From an uncultured Kineothrix sp. (GTDB lineage Bacteria; Bacillota; Clostridia; Lachnospirales; Lachnospiraceae), in assembly GCA_910588855.1 (NCBI GenBank), contig CAJUSR010000001.1:186001-250000 (forward strand): DNA of 64,000 bases, written 5' to 3'. The notes under the pieces are model-generated. The model did not search any database and was not told the origin of the DNA. It saw only the letters and a program-made list of their open reading frames with translations. The number at the start of each line of letters is the position of its first letter. Within the stretch, counting starts at the first letter, position 1. Shown here piece by piece: positions 50,914-59,303 of this stretch. The position numbers were made by a program, and so were the translations under genes.

Positions 50914-53166
50914 TTATTCTTTCTTATTACGTCCCATCTTCGTCCGGAATACATACCACAGTCCTCCGGTAATGCATACGGAAGAATACGTACCGCACAT
51001 AATGCCTACCATAAGAGGCAGGGCAAACTCCCGGATACTCGTTACCCCGAAGATATAAAGGGAAACCACCATAAAGAAAGTGGTCAACGATGTGAAAATA
51101 CTTCTCGACAATGTCTGGCTGATACTGTTATTTACCATCTCCTGCAAATCGCCCTTTTTGCCCATCGACACAAGATTTTCGCGTATCCTGTCAAAAATTA
51201 CGATAGTAGCATTAATGGAATAACCAACGATTGTCAGCATACAAGCGATAAAGGTGCTTCCTACGGATACTCTGGCAAAAGCATAAAAAGCCAGCACTAC
51301 AAGCACATCGTGTACCAGTGCAAGGACTGCACTCGTTCCGAACCGGATATCCTTAAAGCGGAACCAAATATAAACCAACATCAACGCTGTGGCAATTAAA
51401 ATAGCAACCACGGCATCCGACTGCATTTCGCTGCTGATTGTGGAGCTGATGGTTTCTGCCGTGATCTTTTCTGCATCCACTGCAAAGTTTTGCACCATGA
51501 CATCCTTAAACTGCTCCCGCTCTTCTACTGTCAATGTCCTCGTTTTAAAGATAACTTCATTAGTTCCCGCTACCTTCTGCGTCTGTACATTGCCGTCCCC
51601 TGTAATCGCTTCAATGAGAGGCGTCACATTGCTGTCAATATCCTCAATCGACTTGTCTTCGTTAAAAGTCACATTGGTAGATGTACCCCCTACAAACTCA
51701 AGGCTATAATTCAACGCACTACCCTTTGATGATTTGTTGACGCCCATCATCACAAACCCGGCCAGGATAACCGCTGCGGAAGCGGCAAAGAAAACTGTCT
51801 TCTTTGACAGGAAAGAAATTGTCTTCTTTTCTTTCCCCACCCCATAAAGGGATACTTTCTTAAGCCCGACCGCATACATCGCTTTCATCAATTGCTTGGT
51901 AATTACCAATGCCGTAAACATGGACAGCACAATGCCGAGCGCCAATGTCTGGGCAAAACCTTTCACGCTGCCGGAACCCATAATCCATAACACCGCAGCT
52001 GCAATAAACGTGGTACAGTTCCCGTCCCAAATCGCAGAAAAAGCTTTCTCAAACCCTATTTTTATGGCAGACTGGACGGTTTTCCCCGTTGCCAGCTCCT
52101 CCCTTATCCTTGCAAAAATAATTACATTGGCATCCACTGCCATACCGATGGAGAGGATAATACCTGCTATCCCCGGCAAAGTTAAAGTTATTTCCAGCAA
52201 ATTCAACAGGATTACTATCAGAGCCGTATAAATGCCAAGTGCAATGCTCGCGGCAATACCCATTACCCAATATATTGCTACCATAAATATAACAACCAGG
52301 GCAAACCCTACGGCCGCTGCTTTTAAGCTGGTGCTGATAGCCGCACTGCCAAGCTGCGCCCCAACTACATTGGAGCGGAGTTCTTCCAGTTCCAGCTTCA
52401 GTCCGCCGATACGGATAGTCGAAGCCAAAGCATCTGCTTCCTCATAGGTGAAGCTGCCCGTAATCTGGGCGTTTCCATCGCTAATCACCGAGTTTACCAT
52501 CGGCGCGCTGATAATCTTGTCATCATAATAAATAGCCAGGCTTTCCTGTTTCTCATATGCCCTTGACGTAGCATCCGCAAATTTCTTTGTTCCCTCTTTG
52601 GTCATAGTCAGTTCTACAATATTCTGCAGATTCTGCATATTGTCGTTTCCGCTGACAGCCCTTGCATCCATAACATCCGTTCCCACCAGCATGATGGAGC
52701 CGTCCGTCTGCAGTTCATCAATCCCTTTCAGCAGAAAATAAGCCCATTCCCCATTTTCATCCATAGTAGCCGTATAGTTTAAGTTCCCTTCCGGGTCTGT
52801 TTCCGAAATAAAGTACAATGAACCTGGTTTCCCCAAATCTTCCAAAATCGCATTGGCATCGGAAACGCCCGGGATTTCGATGTTAATCCTGTCATCCCCC
52901 TCCTGATAAACCTGCGCTTCGGTACTATATTTCTCCACACGTTTCTGCAGCTTATAAATCGTATCCGCCATATCCTCTTTGGAAGGTTCTTCCTCCCCTA
53001 CTACCTGATAAGTAATGCTTACCCCACCTGCAAGGTCCAGCCCAAGCTTAATGCCGGATGCCGCCCCTGCCTTCTCGGTTCCGATGCCGGATGCCGCAGT
53101 GTAAGAAAGACCGCACAAAAGCAGGACCATTACAAGCAAGACAATAATCGCCTTATTTTTTTTCAT
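50914..53166 (-). CDS. secDF: Fused SecDF protein-export membrane protein
   Basis: Proton-driven accessory of the SecYEG channel, with SecD and SecF in one 750-residue chain. The SecD half has an N-terminal membrane segment, GIKLGLDLAGGVSITYQV (D1 motif), the PGVSDANAIL segment, GGLKLELEEL, and a five-helix bundle with GIVLSIGMAVDANVIIFARIREE. The SecF half starts near residue 470 with its own first helix, YSLEFVGGTSTNVTF, and ends with GYSINATIVIFDRIRENL. I chose the ATG at 53166 (MKKNKAIIVLL); earlier codons run into the hairpin spacer. Confidence 0.93.
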   Translation of the reverse strand: MKKNKAIIVLLVMVLLLCGLSYTAASGIGTEKAGAASGIKLGLDLAGGVSITYQVVGEEEPSKEDMADTIYKLQKRVEKYSTEAQVYQEGDDRINIEIPGVSDANAILEDLGKPGSLYFISETDPEGNLNYTATMDENGEWAYFLLKGIDELQTDGSIMLVGTDVMDARAVSGNDNMQNLQNIVELTMTKEGTKKFADATSRAYEKQESLAIYYDDKIISAPMVNSVISDGNAQITGSFTYEEADALASTIRIGGLKLELEELRSNVVGAQLGSAAISTSLKAAAVGFALVVIFMVAIYWVMGIAASIALGIYTALIVILLNLLEITLTLPGIAGIILSIGMAVDANVIIFARIREELATGKTVQSAIKIGFEKAFSAIWDGNCTTFIAAAVLWIMGSGSVKGFAQTLALGIVLSMFTALVITKQLMKAMYAVGLKKVSLYGVGKEKKTISFLSKKTVFFAASAAVILAGFVMMGVNKSSKGSALNYSLEFVGGTSTNVTFNEDKSIEDIDSNVTPLIEAITGDGNVQTQKVAGTNEVIFKTRTLTVEEREQFKDVMVQNFAVDAEKITAETISSTISSEMQSDAVVAILIATALMLVYIWFRFKDIRFGTSAVLALVHDVLVVLAFYAFARVSVGSTFIACMLTIVGYSINATIVIFDRIRENLVSMGKKGDLQEMVNNSISQTLSRSIFTSLTTFFMVVSLYIFGVTSIREFALPLMVGIMCGTYSSVCITGGLWYVFRTKMGRNKKE

Positions 53167-53186
53167 TTTTAACCCCATTTCTACGC

Positions 53187-53280
53187 GGCTTTGTTGCGCA
53201 AAGCCAATTTCATTTGGCTTACAAGTTTGTGGATGCCGCGCAGACACAAACTTGGGATTGAAAATTTTTAATTTTCAATC
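53187..53280. repeat. Four consecutive hairpins between scfB and secDF
   Basis: In 94 bp: GGCTTTG/CAAAGCC (53187-53205), AAGCCAA/TTGGCTT (53201-53220, overlapping the first so the two exclude each other), CAAGTTTGTG/CACAAACTTG (53222-53254) and GATTGAAAATT/AATTTTCAATC with a 3-nt loop (53256-53280). All arms are perfect. They fill the whole spacer and end just before the secDF ribosome binding site. Confidence 0.75.
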
Positions 53281-53293
53281 TTTCTCCTCTTTC

Positions 53294-54685
53294 TTATTCC
53301 GCCAAAGCCGCTTTTATCATAATCGCACACTCAATGCGTTTTCTTTGCAATTCGCAGCCCAGGTCATAGGTATCGTTGATGTTCTTATGGAAATTGTAGG
53401 AATTGGCAGCACATCCACCGCTGCAATAAAACTTGGCAAAACAGTTTTTGCACTTTTCCTTCGCATAAACATTGCATGTTTTAAACTCATCCCGAATATC
53501 GGTGCGCGTAATGCCGTCGACCACATTGCCCATCAAAAATTCTTCTTTCCCGACAAACTGATGGCAGGGATATAAATCCCCCCAAGGCGTCACCGCCAGA
53601 TATTCCGTTCCGGAGCCGCAGCCCGACAATCTCTTTGCCACACAAGGGCCGCCTTCCAAATCAATCATAAAATGGAAAAAGTTCACCGGTTTCCCCGTTT
53701 TCCTCCGCTCCAGCAAATCCACGGCAAGCTTGTCATACTCCGCAAGCAAAACTTCCAAATCCTCTTCCCGTAACGCATAGTCGTCGGACGGTTTGGCCAC
53801 TACCGGCTCCACAGAAATCTGTTCAAACCCTAAATCTGCCAAATGCGCCACATCCCTGGAAAAATCGAGATTGTTCTTTGTAAAAGTTCCCCTTACATAA
53901 TAATTCATCTGCCCACGGCTTTCGGCCAGCTTTTGGAATTTAGGAACAATTTTTTCATAACTGCCCTGCCCGCCCCTATGAGGGCGCATCCTGTCGTTTA
54001 CCTCTTTCCGCCCGTCAATGCTTAAAACCACATTGCTCATTTCCTTGTTGACAAATGCCATCACCTCTTCGTCCAGCAAAACACCGTTAGTAGTCAATGT
54101 AAATCTGAACTTTTTATGAAAAGGCTCTTCCAATCCCCGCCCATATGCTACCAAATCTTTTACCACTTGCCAGTTCATCAACGGCTCCCCACCGAAAAAA
54201 TCCACTTCCAGATTCACCCGGTTCCCGGAATTGGCCACAAGGAAATCCAACGCCTTTTTTCCCGTTTCCAGGCTCATCAATGCCCTTCTCCCGTGGTATT
54301 CCCCTTCCTCCGCAAAGCAATATTTGCAGGCAAGGTTGCAGTCATGGGCTACATGCAGGCAAAGCGCCTTTACCACAGTTTCCCTTTTCTTAAAATCCCC
54401 GATATAATTCTCATAAATATCCGGCGCATACAACATCCCCGCCTCTTTCAGCTCAAGGATTTCCTCCACTGCCTCTTTGATTTCCTCCTTATTATAAGGC
54501 AGGCACAAGCTGTCTATCTCCTCTGCCAATATACTGCTGTTTGCAGCGCATCCCTTTTCCAGCAGCTTATCTACCGTTCCTACCAAATCATATACGATAT
54601 CATCAACTACGTGTACCGAACCGCTGTTCACGTCCAGCACAATATTGTATCCGTTATTTTTATACTGATGTACCACTTTATCCAT
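53294..54685 (-). CDS. scfB: SCIFF peptide maturase (radical SAM, SPASM)
   Basis: Radical-SAM enzyme that forms thioether cross-links in the SCIFF peptide. About 463 residues: N-terminal peptide-recognition (RRE-like) part with NIVLDVNSGSVHVVDD, the radical-SAM motif CNLACKYCFAEEGEYHG, FFGGEPLMNW, and the C-terminal SPASM domain with its Cys set (CGSGTEYLAVTPWGDLYPCHQ, CKNCFAKFYCSGGCAANSY). The ATG at 54685 has AGGA 5 nt upstream and starts MDKVVHQYKNNGYN; the frame is open 19 codons further. The substrate gene scfA lies upstream, and secDF downstream, the conserved Clostridia order. Confidence 0.95.
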   Translation of the reverse strand: MDKVVHQYKNNGYNIVLDVNSGSVHVVDDIVYDLVGTVDKLLEKGCAANSSILAEEIDSLCLPYNKEEIKEAVEEILELKEAGMLYAPDIYENYIGDFKKRETVVKALCLHVAHDCNLACKYCFAEEGEYHGRRALMSLETGKKALDFLVANSGNRVNLEVDFFGGEPLMNWQVVKDLVAYGRGLEEPFHKKFRFTLTTNGVLLDEEVMAFVNKEMSNVVLSIDGRKEVNDRMRPHRGGQGSYEKIVPKFQKLAESRGQMNYYVRGTFTKNNLDFSRDVAHLADLGFEQISVEPVVAKPSDDYALREEDLEVLLAEYDKLAVDLLERRKTGKPVNFFHFMIDLEGGPCVAKRLSGCGSGTEYLAVTPWGDLYPCHQFVGKEEFLMGNVVDGITRTDIRDEFKTCNVYAKEKCKNCFAKFYCSGGCAANSYNFHKNINDTYDLGCELQRKRIECAIMIKAALAE

Positions 54686-54816
54686 CCCTTTCCTGCCGTC
54701 GCCGCACCCATCCGTATACTCGTCCGGCTTTCCCATATCCAAACCATTTCTTGCCCGGCACTACAGCCAATACATTCCGTTGCATAGCGGCTATTTCCTC
54801 TGCACGAAACCGGAAT

Positions 54817-55070
54817 CGAGTAGAGATGTTTCTTCCCTACTCGCTGCGCCGGGCACCCGGCAGCTCCTGCTGACATTTTTCCTCTGGGTGCCCGTGTGCA
54901 TATAATAAGCAGCGATGCCAATCGCTGCTTACGAAGTCCTTATTTTCTGCCTGTGCCACATTACCGCCAACTCTCCGGCCGGCAACATGTTCCACGATAC
55001 GTATAACCCCTGCTTTCGTCCGGTTTTTCGTCACAACTTTAAAGCATTTTGCACTTTATGTACAAAATGC
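54817..55070. repeat. Four perfect hairpins between scfA and scfB
   Basis: CGAGTAG/CTACTCG (54817-54843), CGGGCACCC/GGGTGCCCG (54850-54894), TAAGCAGCGAT/ATCGCTGCTTA with a 4-nt loop (54906-54931) and GCATTTTG/CAAAATGC (55044-55070). The 453-bp spacer holds no gene I can support. The last hairpin is first met by polymerase after scfA and is followed by a short U-run, so it may attenuate read-through into scfB. Confidence 0.75.
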
Positions 55071-55138
55071 CTCGTATCATGCGCGAACAAACAGTAATAT
55101 CCCGCGCCGCCACTCCGCCCTATCGTCTGCCTGCAGCG

Positions 55139-55282
55139 TTATTTCACTTTTTCGCAGCTCTGATTGCCTACGGTACAAGATGTCTTGCATGCAGACTGGC
55201 AGGAAGTCTGGCATTCGCCACATCCGCCTTTTTTCATGGACTCTTTGTAATCCCTTGTGCTTAATGTCTTTATGTGTTTCAT
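55139..55282 (-). CDS. scfA: SCIFF peptide (six cysteines in forty-five residues)
   Basis: A 47-residue ribosomal peptide found by direct translation. It starts MKHIKTLSTRDYKESMKKGG and its C-terminal core holds all six cysteines in CGECQTSCQSACKTSC plus one near the end (QSCEK). This is the SCIFF precursor pattern nearly universal in Clostridia; ScfB introduces Cys-to-Thr/Ser-type thioether links in the core. The ribosome binding site is AAGGAGG, 7 nt from the ATG. Biological role unknown. Usually annotated from its neighbour scfB because it is so short. Confidence 0.95.
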   Translation of the reverse strand: MKHIKTLSTRDYKESMKKGGCGECQTSCQSACKTSCTVGNQSCEKVK

Positions 55283-55328
55283 CGTAAAGCCTCCTTAATG
55301 TTTCATGAACTTTTTACAAACTTACAGT

Positions 55329-55337
55329 AGTATAGCA
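55329..55337 (-). promoter_or_regulatory. Extended -10 promoter of scfA
   Basis: TGCTATACT on the minus strand, 47 bp upstream of the scfA start. The TG-N-TATACT form can work without a good -35, and none is seen at the right distance. Confidence 0.55.
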
Positions 55338-55397
55338 TAGTTTGCCCTTAAGGGGAAGAACTTTTTTACAAGATAAGGAATAAGATAAGAAATTAAA

Positions 55398-55814
55398 TCA
55401 TTTCTTGTCCATCAATTCCATCCGTTTCTGCTTAATTACCTTCTCCAATTCATCCAATTCCTTTAGTACATCCGCATCATCCATCCCCTTTAGCATTTCC
55501 GCTACAAAACTGGCTAAAGTGATTTCCTTGCATTTCTTTCTCAGAAAAAGTTCACAAAGCCTGCTCATCTCAAACTCCATCAGGCTTATGGTAGGCTGGT
55601 AACATCTTCCATATACATTGCCGCTTTTGGCAAAATCCACAACCTCCAGTACATCTTTTTTCAACATCCTTTTTAAAGTAGTATGCACCGTGGCTAATTT
55701 CAATTCTTCATTTGCAATTTCGGATGCAATCAACGGTCTTCTGGCATCCCATAAAGTATAAAGGATTTCTACCTCACGCGGAGGCATCTTATAAATGTCA
55801 ATCTTTTTTTTCAT
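55398..55814 (-). CDS. BlaI/MecI-family transcriptional repressor
   Basis: A 138-residue winged-helix repressor. N-terminal DNA-binding domain: MPPREVEILYTLWDARRPLIASEIANEELKLATVHTTLKRMLKKDVLEVV; the C-terminal helical dimerisation part includes FEMSRLCELFLRKK. BlaI proteins are normally released by the sensor protease BlaR1/MecR1, but neither it nor a beta-lactamase is encoded here. It reads toward scfA, 115 bp away, and its promoter carries an inverted-repeat operator. Confidence 0.88.
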   Translation of the reverse strand: MKKKIDIYKMPPREVEILYTLWDARRPLIASEIANEELKLATVHTTLKRMLKKDVLEVVDFAKSGNVYGRCYQPTISLMEFEMSRLCELFLRKKCKEITLASFVAEMLKGMDDADVLKELDELEKVIKQKRMELMDKK

Positions 55815-55851
55815 AATGTATCATTCCCTTTTTATCCAATTAATCTAATCC

Positions 55852-55880
55852 GTTATAGTGTCTATATGTGAATACTGCAA
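55852..55880 (-). promoter_or_regulatory. blaI-type gene promoter with overlapping operator
   Basis: TTGCAG and TATAAC, 17 bp apart on minus, 38 bp before the start. AGTGTCTATATGTGAATACT (55857-55876) fills the spacer; it is an imperfect palindrome similar to the one at 55961, so autorepression is likely. Confidence 0.6.
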
Positions 55881-55960
55881 TTATATTTATTTTACATGCT
55901 CCACATACTCAAAACAAGTGGTAATCATAAAAAAAATAATCTTTCTTCCAAAGTTTTAAT

Positions 55961-55980
55961 AGTGTTTATATACAAACACT
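55961..55980. promoter_or_regulatory. Second operator-like palindrome
   Basis: AGTGTTTATATACAAACACT has 7-bp perfect half-sites AGTGTTT/AAACACT. It lies 104 bp from the first copy and immediately before a plus-strand promoter-like pair TTGTTG-17-TATTTT (55982-56010). Confidence 0.55.
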
Positions 55981-56189
55981 GTTGTTGAAAGGGATTTGAG
56001 CTAATATTTTTTTAAGGAAAAAATGTGAAAACTGTTTTTTATATTATCCACATCTCCTAATTTTTTACGTTGCTAAAGAACAACGTTTATTTGTAAATAT
56101 AATAATATGTACAACAAAAATATGCAAGTCTTTTTCTCATAAGATTCTTTTCCTATGTATTTTACCCATTTTTATCTATTTTAATCTGA

Positions 56190-56253
56190 GGATTCGAGCA
56201 TCAAAAGTTCTGTCCGACAGCGCCGCTTGGCAGAACTTTTGACACCCGAATCC
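56190..56253. repeat. Palindromic repeat, second copy of family A
   Basis: Arms of 23 bp (GGATTCGAGCATCAAAAGTTCTG and its partner, 19-20 positions pairing) around an 18-nt loop. The segment from TCAAAAG to CGCTTGGCAGA matches the arms of the element at 10320-10544 at most positions. It lies 42 bp after the TIGR04086 gene. Confidence 0.75.
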
Positions 56254-56295
56254 TATCAGGTAAAAAGCAGCCCTGCCGCACTATCGCCGTTCCAT

Positions 56296-56718
56296 CTACT
56301 TGGAAACCATGCCGCCCAGCATCCCGCTTCCGGCGCACAGACCAAAAACAGTGGCAAAATTCGTCGCCACATCTGCAATGCTCCTGTTTACCGCCAATGA
56401 AACCATTGCCAGCACCGCAAAATACATCACGCCCATCCAAAGCCCCCACAAAAATTTCCGGCTTTCCGCCCTTTTCCCCACAATAAGGCCTGCCAAAAAA
56501 GTAACCGCTATGTAAATCGCAATGATGCCAATATTCACTACATTCTCCTGCAGACTGAACCGGTACAGCAGCAAGGCAAGCAATAGCAATAGCCCCGCTG
56601 TCAGCACATAGGAAAAAAGCAGGCATTTCATCATAAAAAGGATTCCTTCCCCGCTGAACATGTTGCCCATCCTGGATTCCTCCTTGTTCCTCGTCCTCAT
56701 TTTCCCCATTTTCTCCAT
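56296..56718 (-). CDS. TIGR04086-family membrane protein
   Basis: A 140-residue integral membrane protein with four membrane segments (FMMKCLLFSYVLTAGLLLLLALLLY, VVNIGIIAIYIAVTFLAGLIVG, LWGLWMGVMYFAVLAMVSL, FGLCAGSGMLGGMV). This small family is common in Clostridia near SCIFF genes; the function is unknown. Start ATG at 56718 has AAGGAG 7 nt upstream. The N-terminal ~20 residues are charged and cytoplasmic. Confidence 0.8.
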   Translation of the reverse strand: MEKMGKMRTRNKEESRMGNMFSGEGILFMMKCLLFSYVLTAGLLLLLALLLYRFSLQENVVNIGIIAIYIAVTFLAGLIVGKRAESRKFLWGLWMGVMYFAVLAMVSLAVNRSIADVATNFATVFGLCAGSGMLGGMVSK

Positions 56719-56797
56719 AGTAATCTCCTTCCGGTATTTCTATCTTCTTAAATATATATTCCGCTCCCACCTGTAACTTGCCTGAATTATGAATTAT

Positions 56798-56826
56798 CTT
56801 GACACCTACCAAGCTATATTGTAATA
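56798..56826 (+). promoter_or_regulatory. Promoter of the CorC-like gene
   Basis: Perfect -35 TTGACA and TAATAT with 17 bp between, 70 bp before the start at 56896. Confidence 0.65.
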
Positions 56827-56895
56827 TTTGATACAAACGGAAACGGCTTTGCCGATGCCTGTAAATGAATTTATTACATAAGGAGTGATTGAATT

Positions 56896-58266
56896 TTGGA
56901 TACCACTGGTGTCATACAACTGATTGTTATTTTTGTTTTAATCGGTCTGTCCGCATTTTTTTCATCTGCGGAAACCGCTTTTACTACCGTAAACCGGGTT
57001 CGTATGAAAGCGCTCGCCGACGAAGGAAATTCCCGGGCTGCTGCGGCTCTGACTGTTTTGGACAATTACAGCAAAATGTTAAGTACTATTCTAATCGGCA
57101 ATAATATCGTTAATCTGACGGCATCTTCCTTGACTACAATTCTTGCGACAAAAGCATTCGGAAGCTATGCGGTGGGGATTGCAACCGGTATCCTTACCCT
57201 TGCCATTCTTATTTTCGGGGAAATTATCCCGAAAAATACTGCCATGCTTTATTCGGACAAAATTTCCCTGATATACGCCAAAATTATACTGTTGCTTATG
57301 AGGCTATTTACGCCGGTCGTAATTATTATTGATAAAATGTCGTCAGGTATATCCAAATTGCTTCATATTGATATGAACAAAAAAGGGAGCCTGATGACAG
57401 AAAACGAACTTAAGACCTATGTGGATGTAAGCCACGAAGACGGTGTCATCGAGTCCGAGGAGCGGGAAATCATTTACAACGTATTTGACTTCAGCGATGC
57501 GGTGGCAAAAGATATTATGATTCCCCGTATCGACATGGTAAGTGTTGGCTTGGATGCTGGATATGACGAAGTCCTTGCCGTTTTTAAAGATTATATGTAT
57601 ACCCGCCTCCCTGTCTATGAAGGAGATAAAGACAATATCGTAGGCCTTATCAATATTAAGGATTTTATCCTTTTATCCGGCGGCGAAGGTTTCCAAGTCA
57701 AAGATATCTTACGGGAAGCCCACTATACTTACGAATATAAAAAGACCGCTGATTTGATGATTGAAATGAGGGAAATCACTGCCAATGTAGCGTTCGTCCT
57801 GAACGAATACGGTGTAACTGTCGGCATGATTACATTGGAAGATTTATTGGAAGAAATCGTAGGGGAAATCAGGGATGAATACGATGCAGACGAAGAAGAA
57901 CTGATTCAGCAGATTGACGAATATTCTTACCTTGTAGAAGGAGGCATGAAACTGGATGATATCAACGATGTCCTGGATACCACTTTTGACTCCGATGATT
58001 ACGACTCCATAGGCGGGCTGATTATCGAACACTTAGACCGCCTTCCGGAAGCAGAAGAAACCATTGTTACCGAGGATGGCATCACTTTACAAGTTATGGA
58101 AATCAGCCAAAACCGTATCAAAAAAGTAAAAATGATTTTGCCCGAAGACACCTCTGAGTCCGAGGAAGACGGAAATGCCCCAGCAACGGAAAGCGAAAAA
58201 GAAGAAGCCGCTTCCCTTACAATTTCCGAAGCACAGGGCGCAACCGGTGAATCCGCCGGCTCATAA
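56896..58266 (+). CDS. HlyC/CorC (CNNM/UPF0053) family transporter with CBS pair
   Basis: A 456-residue membrane protein linked in this family to Mg/Co efflux. Three to four membrane segments make up the CNNM domain (IQLIVIFVLIGLSAFFSSAETAF, ...TTILATKAFGS...ILIFGEIIPKN), then a CBS pair (residues ~205-330; DIMIPRIDMVSV, EYGVTVGMITLEDLLEEIVGEIRDE) and the CorC_HlyC domain (YLVEGGMKLDDINDVL). The C-terminal ~40 residues are Glu/Ser-rich. The start codon is TTG with AGGAG about 10 nt upstream; the conserved N-terminus allows no ATG. Confidence 0.92.
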   Translation: MDTTGVIQLIVIFVLIGLSAFFSSAETAFTTVNRVRMKALADEGNSRAAAALTVLDNYSKMLSTILIGNNIVNLTASSLTTILATKAFGSYAVGIATGILTLAILIFGEIIPKNTAMLYSDKISLIYAKIILLLMRLFTPVVIIIDKMSSGISKLLHIDMNKKGSLMTENELKTYVDVSHEDGVIESEEREIIYNVFDFSDAVAKDIMIPRIDMVSVGLDAGYDEVLAVFKDYMYTRLPVYEGDKDNIVGLINIKDFILLSGGEGFQVKDILREAHYTYEYKKTADLMIEMREITANVAFVLNEYGVTVGMITLEDLLEEIVGEIRDEYDADEEELIQQIDEYSYLVEGGMKLDDINDVLDTTFDSDDYDSIGGLIIEHLDRLPEAEETIVTEDGITLQVMEISQNRIKKVKMILPEDTSESEEDGNAPATESEKEEAASLTISEAQGATGESAGS

Positions 58267-58349
58267 GGGGCAGCGGCATACTTCCCGGAGGACTTTTTTA
58301 GTGCCGCTTGACAGTCTTTTTGACACTTTAACTTTATATTATGTCAATA

Positions 58350-58997
58350 TTATATCAATTCCAGAATATCCAAAGGGTCATCGGCAAATATTTTGCCGCC
58401 GGCCCTTTCCTGTTCTTCCCTTGTCCGGAACCCCCAACTTACCGCAATACAGTCCATGCCCGTATTTTCCGCAGTGGCTATATCTACTTCAGAATCCCCC
58501 ACATACACCGCCTTTTCCCGGCTGCTTCCTAATTCTTTTAGCGCCTCCAATACCGTATCCGGAGCCGGTTTTTTGCGAATCCCTTCTTTTTCCCCTATAG
58601 CTACCGGAATATAACCCTCAAAATAAAGCTTTTTCAATTCCTGTACTGCCCCATAAAACTTGTTGGAAACAATCGCCATCTTATATCCTTTTTTCTTTAA
58701 TTCCTCCAGCAGCTCCATAATATGAGGGTACGGAGCCGTTTTATCGTTGCAATGGATTTTGTAATGCTCTTTAAAGTCCGTAAACACCTGGGCAAATTTC
58801 GGATTTTCTTCCCCGTCCGGCACCGCTAACTCCATGAGCCGCTTCACACCATTGCCCACAAAAGCCTGCACTTCCTCCAAAGACCGTTTGGGCATCCCGC
58901 CCTTTTCCAACGCATAATTCACACTATCTTTCAAATCTTCCAACGTATCTAACAAAGTACCGTCCAAATCAAAGACTACCGTTTCATACTTTCTCAT
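58350..58997 (-). CDS. HAD-superfamily hydrolase, phosphoglycolate phosphatase type
   Basis: A 215-residue class IA HAD phosphatase: motif I VVFDLDGTLLDTLEDL, cap domain to about residue 85, motif II AIVSNK, motif III lysine in KKPAPDTVLEAL, motif IV YVGDSEVDIATAENTGM. The YVGDSExD form is that of Gph/PpaX-like enzymes. The substrate is unknown. Its leader contains a 17-copy 11-bp tandem repeat. Confidence 0.9.
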   Translation of the reverse strand: MRKYETVVFDLDGTLLDTLEDLKDSVNYALEKGGMPKRSLEEVQAFVGNGVKRLMELAVPDGEENPKFAQVFTDFKEHYKIHCNDKTAPYPHIMELLEELKKKGYKMAIVSNKFYGAVQELKKLYFEGYIPVAIGEKEGIRKKPAPDTVLEALKELGSSREKAVYVGDSEVDIATAENTGMDCIAVSWGFRTREEQERAGGKIFADDPLDILELI

Positions 58998-59017
58998 AAC
59001 TGCCTTTTCTCCTCTTC

Positions 59018-59203
59018 TATCTCATTCCTATCCCGTTCCTATCTCATTCCTATCAGTTCCTATCTCCTTCCTATCCCATTCCTATCTCATTCCTATCCCA
59101 TTCCTATCTCATTCCTATCTCATTCCTATCCCATTCCTATCCCATTCCTATCCCATTCCTATCTCATTCCTATCCCATTCCTATCCCATTCCTATCTCAT
59201 TCC
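59018..59203. repeat. 11-bp tandem repeat, 17 copies
   Basis: Units TATCTCATTCC or TATCCCATTCC repeated head to tail 17 times; one unit has lost a base and two have a substitution. On the minus strand each unit is GGAATGrGATA. It starts 21 bp upstream of the HAD gene start. The number of copies suggests it can vary by slippage. Confidence 0.95.
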
Positions 59204-59303
59204 CAATCCAGGCTTCCCTACATCTTTAACTTATCAAAAGAAGTATAGCACCAAGGAAAACATTCTGTCCATACTATACCAGCAAATTGCTTTTGCAGGC
59301 TGC

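Noticed and set aside
54836..55138. Short frames on both strands in the scfA-scfB spacer
   Set aside because: Interrupted by strong hairpins, no ribosome binding sites, no similarity to known peptides.
59018..59203. CRISPR array
   Set aside because: Units are 11 bp and contiguous with no spacers; it is a simple tandem repeat.
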